Shown: positions 24,178 through 36,532, counted from the stretch's first letter. The stretch is DNA of 64,000 nucleotides from Eutreptiella sp. 'Long Island Sound 2002' (GCA_964036045.1 OZ038388.1:7978890-8042889); one strand, 5' to 3'. Notes: generated from the letters alone by a model not told the origin. Numbers and translations are program-made.

Positions 24178-26463
24178 TCAACGGCTGGCCTCCGTGGAGC
24201 ACGACCGCACGCTTGGCTGGCTGGACGCTCCCCCAGAGGTGTTCCATGTGTCCGTGTCACTGTCACCGTTGGAAGAGGTGCTCACACCCCCGTCAGACAG
24301 AAGTGTGAGGTTAAGAGCTGTGAGTAGGTGATGCCCTTCCGCAGAGGTTGCCCGAAGAGGTGACTCTTGCAGGGAAAAATCCAGTCTTTTAACAACAGGC
24401 GAAGTTGCTTCCAGTGAAGAGAGCTTGACTCTTTTGGGCGCCGCCGGGGTGCCCGTGTGGCAGAGTTGTAGTTGTGGCGTGCGAAGGTGTGGGTAACGGG
24501 GGTGGGGCTGCCTGCCTTGATCGGCCAGGCGGTCCGCCTCATTGTTGCCCTCAATGGTCACATGCGAGGGAACCTTGATCCAGTGTACGGTGCGTGAATT
24601 GTTGTCAAGTTCCATTAGCAGTTGTTCCCACAAGGGGACATTGGAAACTGGTCCCGACGAGCCGACCCACCCCCGTAGTCGCCAGCGGCGGGCGGCCCCG
24701 GATGCTCCCAAAATGACGTATTGTGAATCCGTGCATAGTGCAATGTCACATGTGTGAAAGATTTTAAGTGCTCTAAAGACCGCCAAGAGCTCGGCGGAAT
24801 TGTTGGTTTGCCTGTACTCATCCGGGACATATGCAGCGATGCTGGTGTGATGCTCACAAAAAATGCCATACCCTGCTAGCCTGCCTGCCGGCCCCTCAAC
24901 TGCGGAGGAACCGTCGGTATAGACTCGCGGGATACCTTGGTCCTGCAGGTCCTGCAGGACTTCCTGCAGCTCCTTTGCTTTTTCAAGTTTGCGCATTTGT
25001 CGTGCTGTGGCGCGTGCTTTTGCCCTGGTGGGTGGAGGGGTTGGGGGGTTATTGGGAAAGGAGGGGACCGGGTCCGGTTGCTCTGCCGTGGGCATTGCGG
25101 CAGTGCACGAGCGGGACGATCGTCGCAGCTTGGTGAGGAACCAGGTGAGGATCGTATCCGGAATGGGTAGGTAGCGTGGGCACGAGGACCAGAGGTTTAG
25201 GACGTGATACCAGTGGTCACAGAATTTGTCCCACGTGACCCTGAAAAGTGGCTGGTGTTTTTTGGTGCATCGTAGCGACCAGTTCGTAATAACAGCGGAC
25301 CAGCCCACCAGGCCTGCTGGGGTGCTCAGGGAGGCCGCAGGGTCCTGTTGCAAAAGCTGCGAAACGTTAAAAGGTTGGAAGCCCTCTGGCCTGAAGACCT
25401 GATTAATGAATGCAAAAGAATTTTGAACAAATTGGCAGTGATACAGCGTATGTGCAACGGTTTCTAGTTCCTGGTCAATAGGGCACCACACCTCCAGCGG
25501 TTTCCAGCTCTGCTGTCGTTGGCCTACGGGGAGCCTGGACCATAATGCTTTATGAATAAAGTCCTTGTGACGCGGTGGAAGGTTGCAGCGGTGAAAGGCT
25601 TCCCAGACTGAGTCTGGCTAGCGAGGTTTCAAGGAGTATGGTTGTGAAAAAAGCTCCGCCACTGGTGCTCGTGTCCATGCATACCAAAAGGTAAGGTCCG
25701 GAGGGGGTTGGGGGGGCAGTGCAAAAGTGGGCAGGAGAGAGGCTGGGAGAAGTGGTTGTTCCACCTGTAGGCGGTGCCGATAGACAGGTTCCCAGGTGGG
25801 AGCAAGCATGGAAAAATAAGTGGGTTGTTCAAGCAGTTGTCCAATTGTTAAAACTCCTTGGCAGATGAGGCGGGGCGAGAAGTAGGTGTGGCAGTGTTCA
25901 TTCAAGAAAAAGGTCGAGTGCCACGCTGGGGCATCGCCAGGCAACTGGGCTGGGTGTTCAAAGTGCACATCTTTTTTAACCAGTGAGAAGGCGCGTGCAC
26001 ACCACCCCAGGAAAGGCATAGTCTGCTTAACAACATTTGGTCCTAGTTGAAAGAAAGGCAGTGATGCCGGGCTTAGGGTAATACCCAAATCGGTTGCAAA
26101 TGGCTGGAATGACGTGTGCAAAATACTAGGAACGCTCAGTGGGTCTTTAACGTAAGCCACAAGTGCTGACGCATGCTGCCAATACAGGAAAGTTCCCGGT
26201 GCGGCCAGATTGTATCCTCCCTTGTGCAGAGGGTGGGAGAGAATGTCCAGCGTGATGGACCAGGAGTTGAGCTTTAATGCAACCTGGTAGACCGTGCGCA
26301 GTGCGCTCACCACAGGGTCCGAGGGGAAGACCACTCTCGCTGGATAAATCAGGAGGGGGAGAATCCAGAGTTTCAGCAGGAGGACCCTTTCAGCTAGCGA
26401 CACGTCCCATGACTGCATTGCAAAGGCCCGGCCCATGGCCTTTTGCAGTGCATGGGAGTAGTC
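24178..26463 (-). pseudogene. LINE polyprotein: RT thumb, zinc knuckle, RNase H
   Basis: One reading frame carries, in order: the RT thumb (DYSHALQKAMGRAF, LLLKLWILPLL); a linker; an in-frame TAG at 25618-25620; a zf-RVT-like zinc knuckle (VWCPIDQELETVAHTLYHC, near 25490); and an RNase H1-type domain. The RNase H domain keeps all four acidic catalytic positions: VYTDGSS, NNSAELLAVF, CTDSQYV and the final Asp in NNEADRLAD. Just upstream, FWGAWLGTDYTVNEIPL (about 26490-26540) continues the RT in another frame, so a frameshift lies at about 26463. Upstream RT and endonuclease parts are missing, as usual in 5'-truncated copies. It is a recent but dead non-LTR element. Confidence 0.9.
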
Positions 26464-26545
26464 TTAGAGGTCCAACGGAGGGGTATCTCGTTGACAGTGT
26501 AATCCGTTCCCAGCCAGGCGCCCCAAAAAGGAGAATGAGAAAGCA
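24178..26545 (-). mobile_element. 5'-truncated non-LTR retrotransposon (LINE, RNase H-bearing)
   Basis: Inserted inside the TCTCGGGG repeat field, which continues on both sides (22.0-23.05 and 26.58-28.9 kb). The right-hand limit is set where RT similarity stops, near 26545; the left limit is the end of clear coding, and the true 3' end is probably further left. The order RT, zinc knuckle, RNase H is that of RNase H-bearing LINE clades. I cannot assign the clade. Confidence 0.75.
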
Positions 26546-26559
26546 GGCACATGAGCCCA

Positions 26560-28930
26560 ACCAAGTCAAGATCCGTGAATTGGGGACAAAGCAAATACGC
26601 TACAATTTGCCGCCTCAAGGGCCTTGACACGGGTGCTTCAAGGAGGCTACATAATGCCTGTGCTCTCGGGGAAGGGATAAGAGTAGGCTCTCAAGCTCCC
26701 AAACTGAAGCTCATCACAATGATTGCATGTGGAGGCAAAGAAAGTTACCCCCTAAAAGTGGGGAGTAAGCCAAAGGGTTGCCTAAGGGGGGGTGTTTAAC
26801 GCGTTGTACAACCAAAAGAGCCTCCTTAAGGTTGCCATGGCACATTACCCGGCTATATCTAGGGCCCAAAAAAGGTGCAGGACAAGTAATACAAAAGCAT
26901 CTCGAGGTCACCATGATGGGCACTAAATCAAGTGGACAGCTAAGCCGTGCCAACTTCCCCGTACAAGGAGAGAAACAAAATAGCAGTGTACCTCATGCCG
27001 CCTAGTGGAACCCAAGGACATAGGAATACACAGCGCTACCTCATCGGCATAGTAGTGTGGTGAGTCAAAATACAGTCAAAATAGCTACATAAGCGCTGCC
27101 TTCTTGAAGTGTCACCAGTGTGGGGAGCAATCCGATTAGCACATTCATTCAAGACTGAAGAAGCTATCTCAGAGTTGCAATAGCAAAATACTCTGAACGT
27201 CTTTGGGGCACATTATAGGGGCAACACGGCCGCTACAACACCGTCTCGGGGTCCCAATAGTGGGGAGTAAAGCAACTGGCCGACTCAGCCCTCCTAGGTG
27301 CCCCGCCCCATAGGAGATACAAACCAAAGTGGCTCCAAACCTTATGCCGTATCACGGACCCCAAGACAAATGAATTCTAGTGTCTCGGGGTCCCTACATG
27401 GGGGAACGAAAACAGCCATGGGACTGCCGCTTTGTAGGGAGGTGGTTTGCAAGCAAAGTGGGAATATGGCCCCTCAAAGTACGCAACATCATGGCGCCCA
27501 ATACAAAGGATATCTTGTTGTTCCGAAAACAAGGGCATCAAGTTTGCTACATTTCCCCAACTATCTCAAGGGGGCACATATTGGAGTATTAAGGTAACCA
27601 CGTAAACCCTTCCTTGGCGGGGTGCCTAGAACGTGAAGGCTCCACAAAACAACCATGAAACAAACTATCTGCATGAACCCTAGTGCCTGAGACACCCAAA
27701 AATTGGGGTGTAAGGAAGTAGCATGACCCATGCCACGAAGGGTCTAAAAAACAAAAGAGCTATAAAACGTCTTCATAACCCTTGTCATCTCCGGGAACCA
27801 GAACAAGGGGGGGTTGCAAATGGCTATATGACCCCGTTTCCCACAGTGGATAAACAATAAAGCGGGTGTATGACCTACATTGCATTCCAGACATCCTTGT
27901 TGAAACAAACTGGTGATTGGGCTCATGTGCCTAAGTTGATTCCCGCTTTGGGTATCCCATTAGAGAACGGGTCGTGCATTCAACTTGATTCCCTTGGTCG
28001 GCACTCTCAGATAATGGCGGTTATGTAACCACGATGATGCCCCTCGTTTGGGCCCGGGAAGGTATCATGGGTCTATGCAAAGCAGATTTAGGCTGGAGGG
28101 GTGATGAGACCACCTCAATGACCCCAAATTAGGGACAAAACGGCCTCAAGAGCTTTGACACATAAGGAGGCTATACAACCCCTGCGCTCTCTGAAATCCC
28201 ATGAGACAGAAGGTAACAGGGTGCCCGCATAAGTTCTACCCTCTCCGGGTCCCAACTTGTAGGTCATCACCATCACTGGAGGCAAAAGAAGATTCCCCCC
28301 CAAAGTGGGGTGCTATCTAATTGCCTACCTAACGAGTGCCTGCCCGTGCTCCCCTTTGTGCAGGTGGGGAGCAAACCAAGCGACTGTATCACCTGTGTCA
28401 CCATGTGGTCCCTGATGTGGGGTGAAGGCAACGTGCGTGTGTTTGGGGCCCGTGGACTGCAAGAGGCAACGCATTTATCACTTACCTCATGGCTGGACTA
28501 CCCCAAGGGGGGTGTTCATCACAACGTACAACAGACACAGGTGCATTAAGGTTGTGATTGCAAAATACCCCAGCTATCTCGGGCGCCTACCAAAGGGGAA
28601 TGCCGATCACTACAACAATGTCTTGAGGTCCCTATTGCTGAATCAAGTGGGCATCTAAGGCGTTGTAGCTTCCCCATACAGGAGAGGGGAAAAAAGTAGC
28701 TCCATACCTCATGCCATCTTGTGGACCCCGAGAACACATTAGCTCAAGTGTCTCGGGGTCCCAAGGAGGCGAAATGAAAATAGCCATGGTACTGCCACTT
28801 TTTAGGGCATGAAGCAGCATGCAAACAGAGTGGGAAGATAGTCCCACGAAGATTGCAACGTCTTGGCGGCGGTGTTTCTACACATGGTACATCTTTGAAA
28901 GCCGCATGGGAATGAAATGTGGTTCATAAC
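26560..28930. repeat. TCTCGGGG repeat field with internal 1.35-1.55-kb duplication
   Basis: About 26578-27000 is repeated at about 28118-28710 in the same order: CCTCAAGGGCCTTGACAC/CCTCAAGAGCTTTGACAC, AAGGAGGCTA, GGTCATCACCATCA-like, then AAGTGGGG, TACAACC/TACAACA, ATCAAGTGG, TACCTCATGCC. About 27360-27430 corresponds to 28715-28800 (CGGGGTCCC, GAAAACAGCCATGG, TTTGTAGGG). Copies are roughly 65-75% alike by eye. No gene. Confidence 0.7.
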
Positions 28931-28934
28931 CCAC

Positions 28935-29290
28935 CTTTGGGGGAGTATGTTCGCCGCGCGCGCACAACGCTCTACTTTTCCAACTTGTTTACCCGTAAGG
29001 GGCTGGCTCTGAGCCACCTCCCGAAAAGCCCCCTAAGGAGAGATAACCCTTGGTTAGCACATGATCTTCAAGGAGCAAGAAACAACATTTATATAGCGTC
29101 TCATCTTGCACGATCCGGCACTCAAAGCATGGACGGTTTGATGGAACGACTTAGTGCAGTAGTTAATGTCAAGGGTATCACAGACTAGGCTCGAAACCCC
29201 TAGACAAGGGGCCCGTGGGCAGAAGCTGCGGCTACTTGGTCGGGTTAGTCCCATAAATATCCGCGCTGTGCGCGCGCCGCGTGAGGTGCC
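28935..29290. repeat. dispersed duplication, copy 1 (hairpin motif inside)
   Basis: Matches 30012-30385 over some 350 bases. Landmarks are TTACCCGTAAGGGGCTGGCT, CCCCCTAAG, ATCTTCAAGG, TCATCTTGCACGATCC, CACTCAAAGCATGGACGGTTTG, TAGACAAGGGGCCC and AGAAGCTGC. The copies are about 80% alike, higher than the surrounding repeats, so this is a younger or selected duplication. The hairpin block is at 29084-29130. Confidence 0.85.
29084..29130 (+). repeat. conserved hairpin motif, copy 2
   Basis: ACATTTATATAGCGTC, TCATCTTGCACGATCC, GGCACTCAAAGCATGG. Same block as at 5651 and 30172. Confidence 0.6.
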
Positions 29291-30011
29291 CCCCGTTTGT
29301 CTCAAGGGGCAAAAGTAAGGGGGCAAAAATGCGAATGGCATCCGCGGCCGGTTGTAGAGAGCGTGCAAATAACAACGTGGGTTACCCAAAAGACCAACGC
29401 CACAAATTGACCATGAAAGGTGTACCGTCTTGGTTCAAGGATGTTATACCACCCCTGCCACGATAGGTCACATGAGCAAGAAGCTACAAAAAGACTTCAG
29501 AACCCGTGTCATCTCACGACGCGGGGTGTTGCAGTGGATACAAAACAAAGTGACCATACACCCAGCATGGGCGTCAACACATCGACATCTTTTGGGTCCA
29601 AAATATGTTGTCCTAGGGTGATGTCCAATTTGAAATGCCGCGACCACTATGTTACCCGTTTGCTCCGGTGGTCCCCAAAGTGAGAAACAAATATAGTCGG
29701 CACATGAGAACAATCCGGGTGGATAGATATTTTTTTTCTGTTCCGGCGCCACATGAGTTCAGAGTGCATCACAAGAGCTATGAACAAAGAAGACGCTCTA
29801 AGGCAATTGCCTAGCATATGTACAACCATATGTGTAACCAACCACGGACTTCATGCAGGTTATGCATGTCCACCAATGGACACCTGGACATCTGTGGAGA
29901 CCGGTGACCTCAAGTATCAGCTGTCATGTCCGCCGTAGTTCCTTCAGTCGTCGGTCACGTTTCGGTGTTGCCTTGCCTCCTAGCACCTGCGCGTGGTTGC
30001 CCTTCATCGGG
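29291..30011. repeat. repeat fragments, including copy of 21788-21960
   Basis: The section 29728-29895 (TTTTTTTCTGTTCCGGCGCC, GAGCTATGAACAAAGAAGAC, CACGGACTTCATGCAGGTTA) matches 21788-21960. TCTCGGGG-like units with GAAGCTACAAAA and CATAACCC lie near 29400-29700. No gene seen. Confidence 0.65.
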
Positions 30012-30385
30012 TTATAGGCGGAATATCTGCACCGCGAGTGCCGCGCACTATTTTTCCAACGTGCTTACCCGTAAGGGGCTGGCTTTGACACACCTCCCAA
30101 AATGCCCCCTAAGTAGAGATGACCCTTGGGTACCACATGCTGGGGCTGAGAGATCTTCAAAGGGCAAGAAACGACATTTGTATAGTGCCTCATCTTGCAC
30201 GATCCAGCACTCAAAGCATGGACGGTTTGATGGAACAACTTAGTGCAATGGTTAAACTCAAGAGTATCACGGACTAGGCTCAAAACCTCTAGACAAGGGG
30301 CCCCCACGGCAGAAGCTGCAGCTGCTGGGTCAAGCAAAGACACTAAATCTCCGCACCGTGCGCGCACCGTGTCAGGTGCTCCCCC
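30012..30385. repeat. dispersed duplication, copy 2
   Basis: Partner of 28935-29290. It contains the third copy of the hairpin motif at 30172-30221 (ACATTTGTATAGTGCC ... CCAGCACTCAAAGCATGG). Confidence 0.85.
30172..30221 (+). repeat. conserved hairpin motif, copy 3
   Basis: AGTGCC and AGCACT flank TCATCTTGCACGATCC, giving a weaker stem than the 5651 copy. The flanking CAAAGCATGGACGG is shared with 29084-29130 only. Confidence 0.6.
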
Positions 30386-32000
30386 GTAGTGGCATTGCTC
30401 GACAAGCCGTTCCTCCGTGGGAGGAAGTCCTTGGGCCCGTCGCCAGAAAACTATGTACCATACGGCCATCTCATTGGTCTGTTGGTGGGACACCACGGTG
30501 CCACTCCTAGTTCGTGGGGCATGGAGAGGTTGTGGCGCAAATCCACTGCCAGGTGCATGCAGCGGTACTGATGCCAAGCCAGCCTATATTGGAAGTCGGG
30601 CATCACCTTTTGTGGTATCAGTGCCACCAAAGAGTCCGGGATGTAGAATCGTGCTAGAGTGCTGTGCTGAGTCAGGTTTTTGCCAGCCCCTCCCATGGTC
30701 CCCATGTTTTGGCCCAGTCTACCAGAAAGGAGGGCATCCACTGCGGGCATTGGACCAGACAATCTACGTGGATAGATAATTGGCATTTTCCACGGGCCCA
30801 AAGGGGGGGTATCACAATGATTACATGCCGTACCCTATCCTAGGGCATTGAACAAGTTGAAGGAGTGCAACTCCGTTACGCATTCGCTAACTGGTCCCCC
30901 AAAGCGAGATGCAAACAAAGTAGGCACACGAAAACAACTGTTTTTAGCTCCGCACATTAGGGCAAACAAGAGAGGCTGCATCGGTGCATCAATTAATGAG
31001 GCTACAAGCCCTCCCATTGCCGATTCCCATGAGACGGAAGGATACAAAGTGGCTGCAAACACCCTAAAAGAACCGCATCACAATTAATGTACAAAGAGGC
31101 AACTAACAAGATGCCCCCAACACCAAACGCAGCAAAGTTTTGGCCACATGGGGGTCACCGGGAGAGGGTGTAGGGGCGGCAACCGAATATTCAAATAGGC
31201 TACATGACCCTTTGTCATCTCGGGATCCAGATAGAAGCCCTCGAAAGACCTACATGAGACTTGCCTCCTCGGGCCCCCCAATGTGGGAAGCAATCACCAC
31301 AGCTACATCACCACCCCTAGGATCCCGGGTCTACGGAGTGTGCAAGGAACGAAATCGCTCCATAACCCCTATTTTCTCTAGGTCTCTGAAGAGGGGAGAA
31401 ATCAAAACAGGTACATAGCCTGGCCCTCTCGCTACCTTGTGTGGGAAGCAGAAACCACAGAGCAGGCACGACATACACACCGGTACGGCGGCATCTCGGC
31501 ACATTGTCTTCACCCCACATTGGGTGGTTTCGAGGCATAAGGGGTAGGGGTGGGGGGGTCGCCCTCGGCTAACCTTTGCCCCCCTGTTGGAGGCACTACG
31601 CATGAATCCTTTTGTCTTGTGGGGCCAGTCACTAAATCTGAGTGGCGGGCGTGGGAGCCAACTCATGGGCCGGCCCAGCCGACGTGCACACCCACAATTG
31701 TCCAAGGGAGTAGGGGTCATGGGGTGGAGAGTGCAAGGGCGCTTTCTCCTTTTACCGAGCATGGTGCAGGGCCCATTTTATGCGCCTAGCGGAGAAAGCA
31801 AAGAGGCCACATACCCCTTATACCCCTTGTGGTTAGCAATCAAAAGACCAACATGAGACATGCCTTCTCAAGGCCCCCCATGTGGGAGTAGTCAACACGC
31901 CTACATCATCGCTTTGATCTTGGGGTCCAATGTTTACAGACAGATTCCGTACCCCCGGAGGGGGGGAATGGGGTACCAAATAAAAAAATTCCCGCCTTGG
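30386..32000. other. no gene; TCTCGGGG-family fragments from about 30.9 kb
   Basis: 30386-30890 holds overlapping short frames on both strands with no recognised motif. From about 30900 to 32000, degenerate units recur (CATCTCGGGATCCAG, AATGTGGGAAGCAATCA, GCTACATCACC, GGTACATAGCC). Confidence 0.55.
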
Positions 32001-33500
32001 CTTTGCAAATGAGCTCTTGGAAGCCCTAGTGACAAGAGCAAATGAATTGGGTGAAAGAGAAAGAGCCCACTGCCGCTTTGAAAGGGCCAATCAGAAAACA
32101 ATCCAATGTTAAGCTAGAAACGATGTCCGCCGCTTGGGGCAGGAGGAGAAGCACCAAAGTAAAGAGGCATCATATCCTACGGACACACTCGCACAATAGC
32201 AATCCGCCCGACTTCATATTGAACCATAACCATAGCACATGCAAGCAAACATATTTAGACCATGAATTTGGCGACCACTTGGCACCACAACATGCAATAG
32301 CTAAGAGTCTTGGGAGCTTCGCAACTAATTTATGGAAGGTGCCAAGTCCTCATTGTATTCCATGCTTTTGCCATATGTAGCCCAAGAATGTGTTTTCGAT
32401 GGACAAGCATGGGGTGGCTATTTGTATTGTGGAAAGTGGCGTTTGTTTGGTCAAGTATACAGATTCCAGCACCATTGCCAGGTTGCTTGCTATTCCAACC
32501 ACACCACGATGCGCGACATGCAACATTGTGCAGGCGGAGTAATCATGTCCCACTTGGGCCTCCACTCTTATCAGAGGAGACACCAAGGAGCACAATGGAG
32601 GACCCGTTGGCGGTACGCAGACAAAGAGACCATGGCTCCACCCGCAGCAGCGCCCCAGCAACATCCTCCTCGCAAAGTAAGGCATCAGGGGAGTGGGTGG
32701 CTTCTTTGAGGTATGATTCCGCGATGTGCTCCGATCCCCTGTGACTAGGAGACGGGTAGATGTATGCTTTTTCAGCTATGCAAGCTTCTTCAATGACATT
32801 TGGTTAGCAGGACTTTGAACTTTTTCTTGTGGATGAGCAATTCGATGCCGTGGGCTTCCATGCCATTGTATATCATCGGGGCCACTTTGACCTTTTATTT
32901 AATGGAATCGAACAACAAAAATGAACAAAACTAACTCCAAGCATACCATCAAATTGGGGCTGCCCTCTTCCCCCATGCTACTGGCAGGGTTTTTCTCAAG
33001 CTCTCAATTGTGCTGTGCATGGCTGCATTGCCTTGTACCGCGCCCAGCTGTTGTATGCTTGTCCACTTGCCCCTGCACATGCTCCAGGGCCACTTTCCCT
33101 GAAACAATATTCTGGGCCCTACATTATCCAGACAGGAATGCACTGCACCCAGAAACGCCCAATGCATAGGCGCAGTTGGACTAGCACAGTCATTTGTCGA
33201 CCCGCCAACAGCTGATATCACTTTTGTCACGGTCCAACTTAGAAATGTTCTCTTCACACCAACTCAGTCTAGGGATCAACACCCACACAGTCCCCCTGCA
33301 CCCACATGTCCCCGGCACCGACACAGTTCTCCTGCATCCACACAGGGATGCTGCACCCATACAGCCCCCCAACACCCACAGACGCATGGGACGCTGAATC
33401 CCCAACTGATGGTCTTTCCCTGCCGCTGCCCTGCCTGTACTGCTGCCAAGTGACATGCCTCTGTCCTGAACCCTGTTTGCGTCTGCTCCTGCGCCATGCC
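32001..33500. other. no recognisable gene
   Basis: Composition rises in GC toward the right. Short tandem elements near 33290-33390 (CACCCACACAGTCCCCCTGC and relatives, about 20-30 bases apart) form a small degenerate minisatellite. No coding frame is convincing. Confidence 0.45.
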
Positions 33501-36500
33501 TTTGTTGTGGTTTCTGAGTGAGGCGCACTACCGCACTACTGCATCGTCCAATTGGCGTTGATTAACGAGGGAGTGAAAAAGTCGCGCTCTCCCCCTGTAC
33601 CCCACCCCTGCACTTGCACCACATAACGCAAGCAAGCCTTTACCCAGGTGCTCATAGACGGTGCCGGCCAGTCCGTGTACATGGCCCATTCCACTGTGCG
33701 TGCGACCCTGCCCAGACGAAGAGCCGCTGTATTATCCCCAGGGAGGAGTGGCAAATCTGTGAGTAGGCTCCATAGCCCTCTCCTTATTGCCTCTCACAAC
33801 ACCAAACATGTGGTGCGCCAGGTCAAAACAAGCATCGACCCCGATGCCACACAACCTTTGCAGAACGGGAGCAGGCTTCCTCACTGTCACTGGGCAGCCC
33901 CTGGCTCACTTGGTACATGGAGGATCGCCCGCCCCCCCCCCCCCCCCTGGAACCGTTGTTAACACATCGCCCGCGGCACAAAACCGTCCTCCGCCGCCGC
34001 AACCGCCGCCGGTGCTGCCGTCCTGCCCCTCGCACTGCCGCTTCTGTGACTTGTGCTTCAGGGCTGCCTGGCGTCGCCACACCGTCCCCCCGGAGGATGG
34101 GACCAAATCACACCTTGCATCCACTGTGTCAGGCTTCGAGGGTTTTCAACAAATAGCTCCTGCTCTTCATCCCCAGCGCCGCTTTGGCAAGCACCTGCAC
34201 CCGCCACAACTTGTTGCTCATGGACGCCGCAGATGCCTCCGTGGGCAAAGGGTGCCTCAGCATCGGAACACACCCCACGGACGCCGCCGCTCCCCTCCCC
34301 CCGCCCTGTCCGCCCCGGACTTGCACAGCACTAAATGGGACTTGCAGACGTTCACCTGCAAGACTGAGCACTATCGGCAGACCGCCCACCGCCACAGGCC
34401 CACTTCCACGGCACTGGCCCCCTGTGATCCGGTCCACGGCATGTGTCCGTCCGCGCACAGCCTGGGGCTTCAAATGCAATGGCGGCCGGTCAGCGACCAG
34501 AACTGTGGCGAGCGTAGCGCGTGTGCGGGCGTCCCCTTGGCGGACCCCCGACCTGGGCCACAACAGGACCTCCGGCACACGTCCTGCACGGCATGGGCGC
34601 CCTGGTCAATGGCATACAGAAAGGGGGGGGGGGGGGTGGCACGAGGCCATGGTGTTGGTTGGTTTGCCGTTGGCAGCGCCTATTGGCCTCTCGCCACTGC
34701 ACAGTCCGACCCTCTGAGGGTCTGAACGTGGTCTGGTTGTGTCACCGGAGCCCCTGGATGACTTGCGATCTTGTGACCAGGATGACAGAAGGGGGGGGGG
34801 GGGGCTGACACGGTATGAAGCGAGATGTTGGATGAAATGACACACCGAAGCAACAGACAGTAAATGCAGAAACGAGGCCATGCAGGGGGGGAGGGGGGTC
34901 CGGCAGGAGCAATACAGTTAGCCCACCCTCAGATTGCTCCCAGTGGCCGGGGGGGGGGGGGGGGGACAAAGCCCTTGGATGCGGCCGCTCAGTTGGCGGC
35001 GTCAATCGACCTCTCGCCACTCATCAAAATCCCCCAAAGCCGCTGTCTTGCCCCCCCCCCCCCCCCCTCCCGCTTCTGTTTCTCCATCGGCGGCGGGTTG
35101 TGGCACCAGCACAGTGAAGGATCCACAGGGCAATGACCTTCAGTGCAAATACTCTGCCATGGCGTGCCACTGCGGAGTCGGTGCGGTCTTGACTTCACCA
35201 GAGGCTGACGCACCATTGACAGTGGGGGCGGAGGCGGGGGGGGGGGGGGGCATCCGGCAGACCCGCCCCCCCCGAACTGCGAAACATGGGGGGGCGGTTC
35301 CTTGCCCCCCGGCATGCGCCTCAGCGGCCCCAACGCTACCCTCCGCACTCGGAATGGGGAGGGCAGGTCCACCGGTGAGAAGGCGGAACGCACCCGCTCG
35401 AGACTGGACGATCGCCCCCTCGTTGTCAAAAACCACCCCGCGAGCGAAGCAGCGGCCCGGCTCATCGCAAGCCTCGGCCAAGCCCCTGCAGTCCCAGTGA
35501 CCATTTGGGGAGTGACCGCCACATGGGGGGGGCGGGGCGGGGATCTGGAACCCAAAAGTTTGTGTACCAAAAATAGCCCAAATGAATATTTCCTTTTGTA
35601 AATTTCAATTTTTCCCACTATCAACTCTGGGTCGGGGGGGGGGGGGGCGGAGGGGGTCAAGGGGGAGGGATACCCCCCCTCCTCCTGCAGCTGTCAGCCG
35701 TTCTAACACATCCCTGCGGGGAATCCCCCCCACAGACAAGGGCATAGGGCCGCATGGGGGATCAACCGCCGTTCTGAGAGGGTTCAGTGGCGATGTGGGG
35801 GCACAGGGGGGTACGGTCCGTTGCGGACATGACTGAGGGACGGCGGAGGGCCGGGGGCGCACACCGCGGCCTGGGCCACGGCACATGCTACAGAGAGGCC
35901 ACCGGTGGGGGCGTGGCAGCCACCGCCTGTCCTGAGGGCGAGACAAGGCCCTTGGGAAGGGCTGCAGGGCAAGTGGGTGGAGAGGCCGGAGGGCCTCGAC
36001 ATGCGACGTGTGCGATGGGTCACGTGGTCTGAAGTGGCAAAGGGAAGAGCAGAGGGATAATTGGAGGCAGAGGTATGTGTGTACGTGTGTGGGTGTGTGA
36101 AGACCGTGTCAATTGGGCGCACCAGCCTTCAGGGCTCAGGGGTAGCACGGGCGTGCCCTGTCGGCCCTGAGGTCGGTGCCGGCACCCCCCCCCCCCTCGG
36201 AGCAAGTACCACCAACGAGGCAGGCCCACATGCAGCGCTCGAGGGGCAGTCCCCATTGGGCTCAGATGACTGACTCTTTGCGACTGCGTGCCCCCTCTTT
36301 CTGCAGAATGAGAGCCTGTGCGCGCTGCCACCCGATTCATTCAAATCTTGCTCAAGCCGCGAGGCTCAACAAGCGTAAGGTCCTACCGTCATCAGCCAAA
36401 CCACCAGTTCGGTGTTCTGATGCCTCGCGGGCAGGCTTGTGGACTAGCACACCGACACACAGCTTCCTGTCCCTGCTCCCCTGCGCAACTGTGTACATGT

Positions 36501-36508
36501 GTGCTGTT

Positions 36509-36532
36509 TGAGAGAGAGAGAGAGAGAGAGAG
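36509..36532. repeat. GA microsatellite
   Basis: Twelve consecutive GA dinucleotides. Confidence 0.95.

Noticed and set aside
33509-33519. TTTCTGAGTG at 33510 (and TTCTGAGTGT near 45074) as further spliced-leader relics
   Set aside because: Only the 10-base core matches, no T run follows and no reading frame begins downstream.
33787-34725. A 312-codon Pro-rich frame on the plus strand
   Set aside because: It crosses poly-C runs, overlaps equally long frames on the other strand and has no conserved motif.
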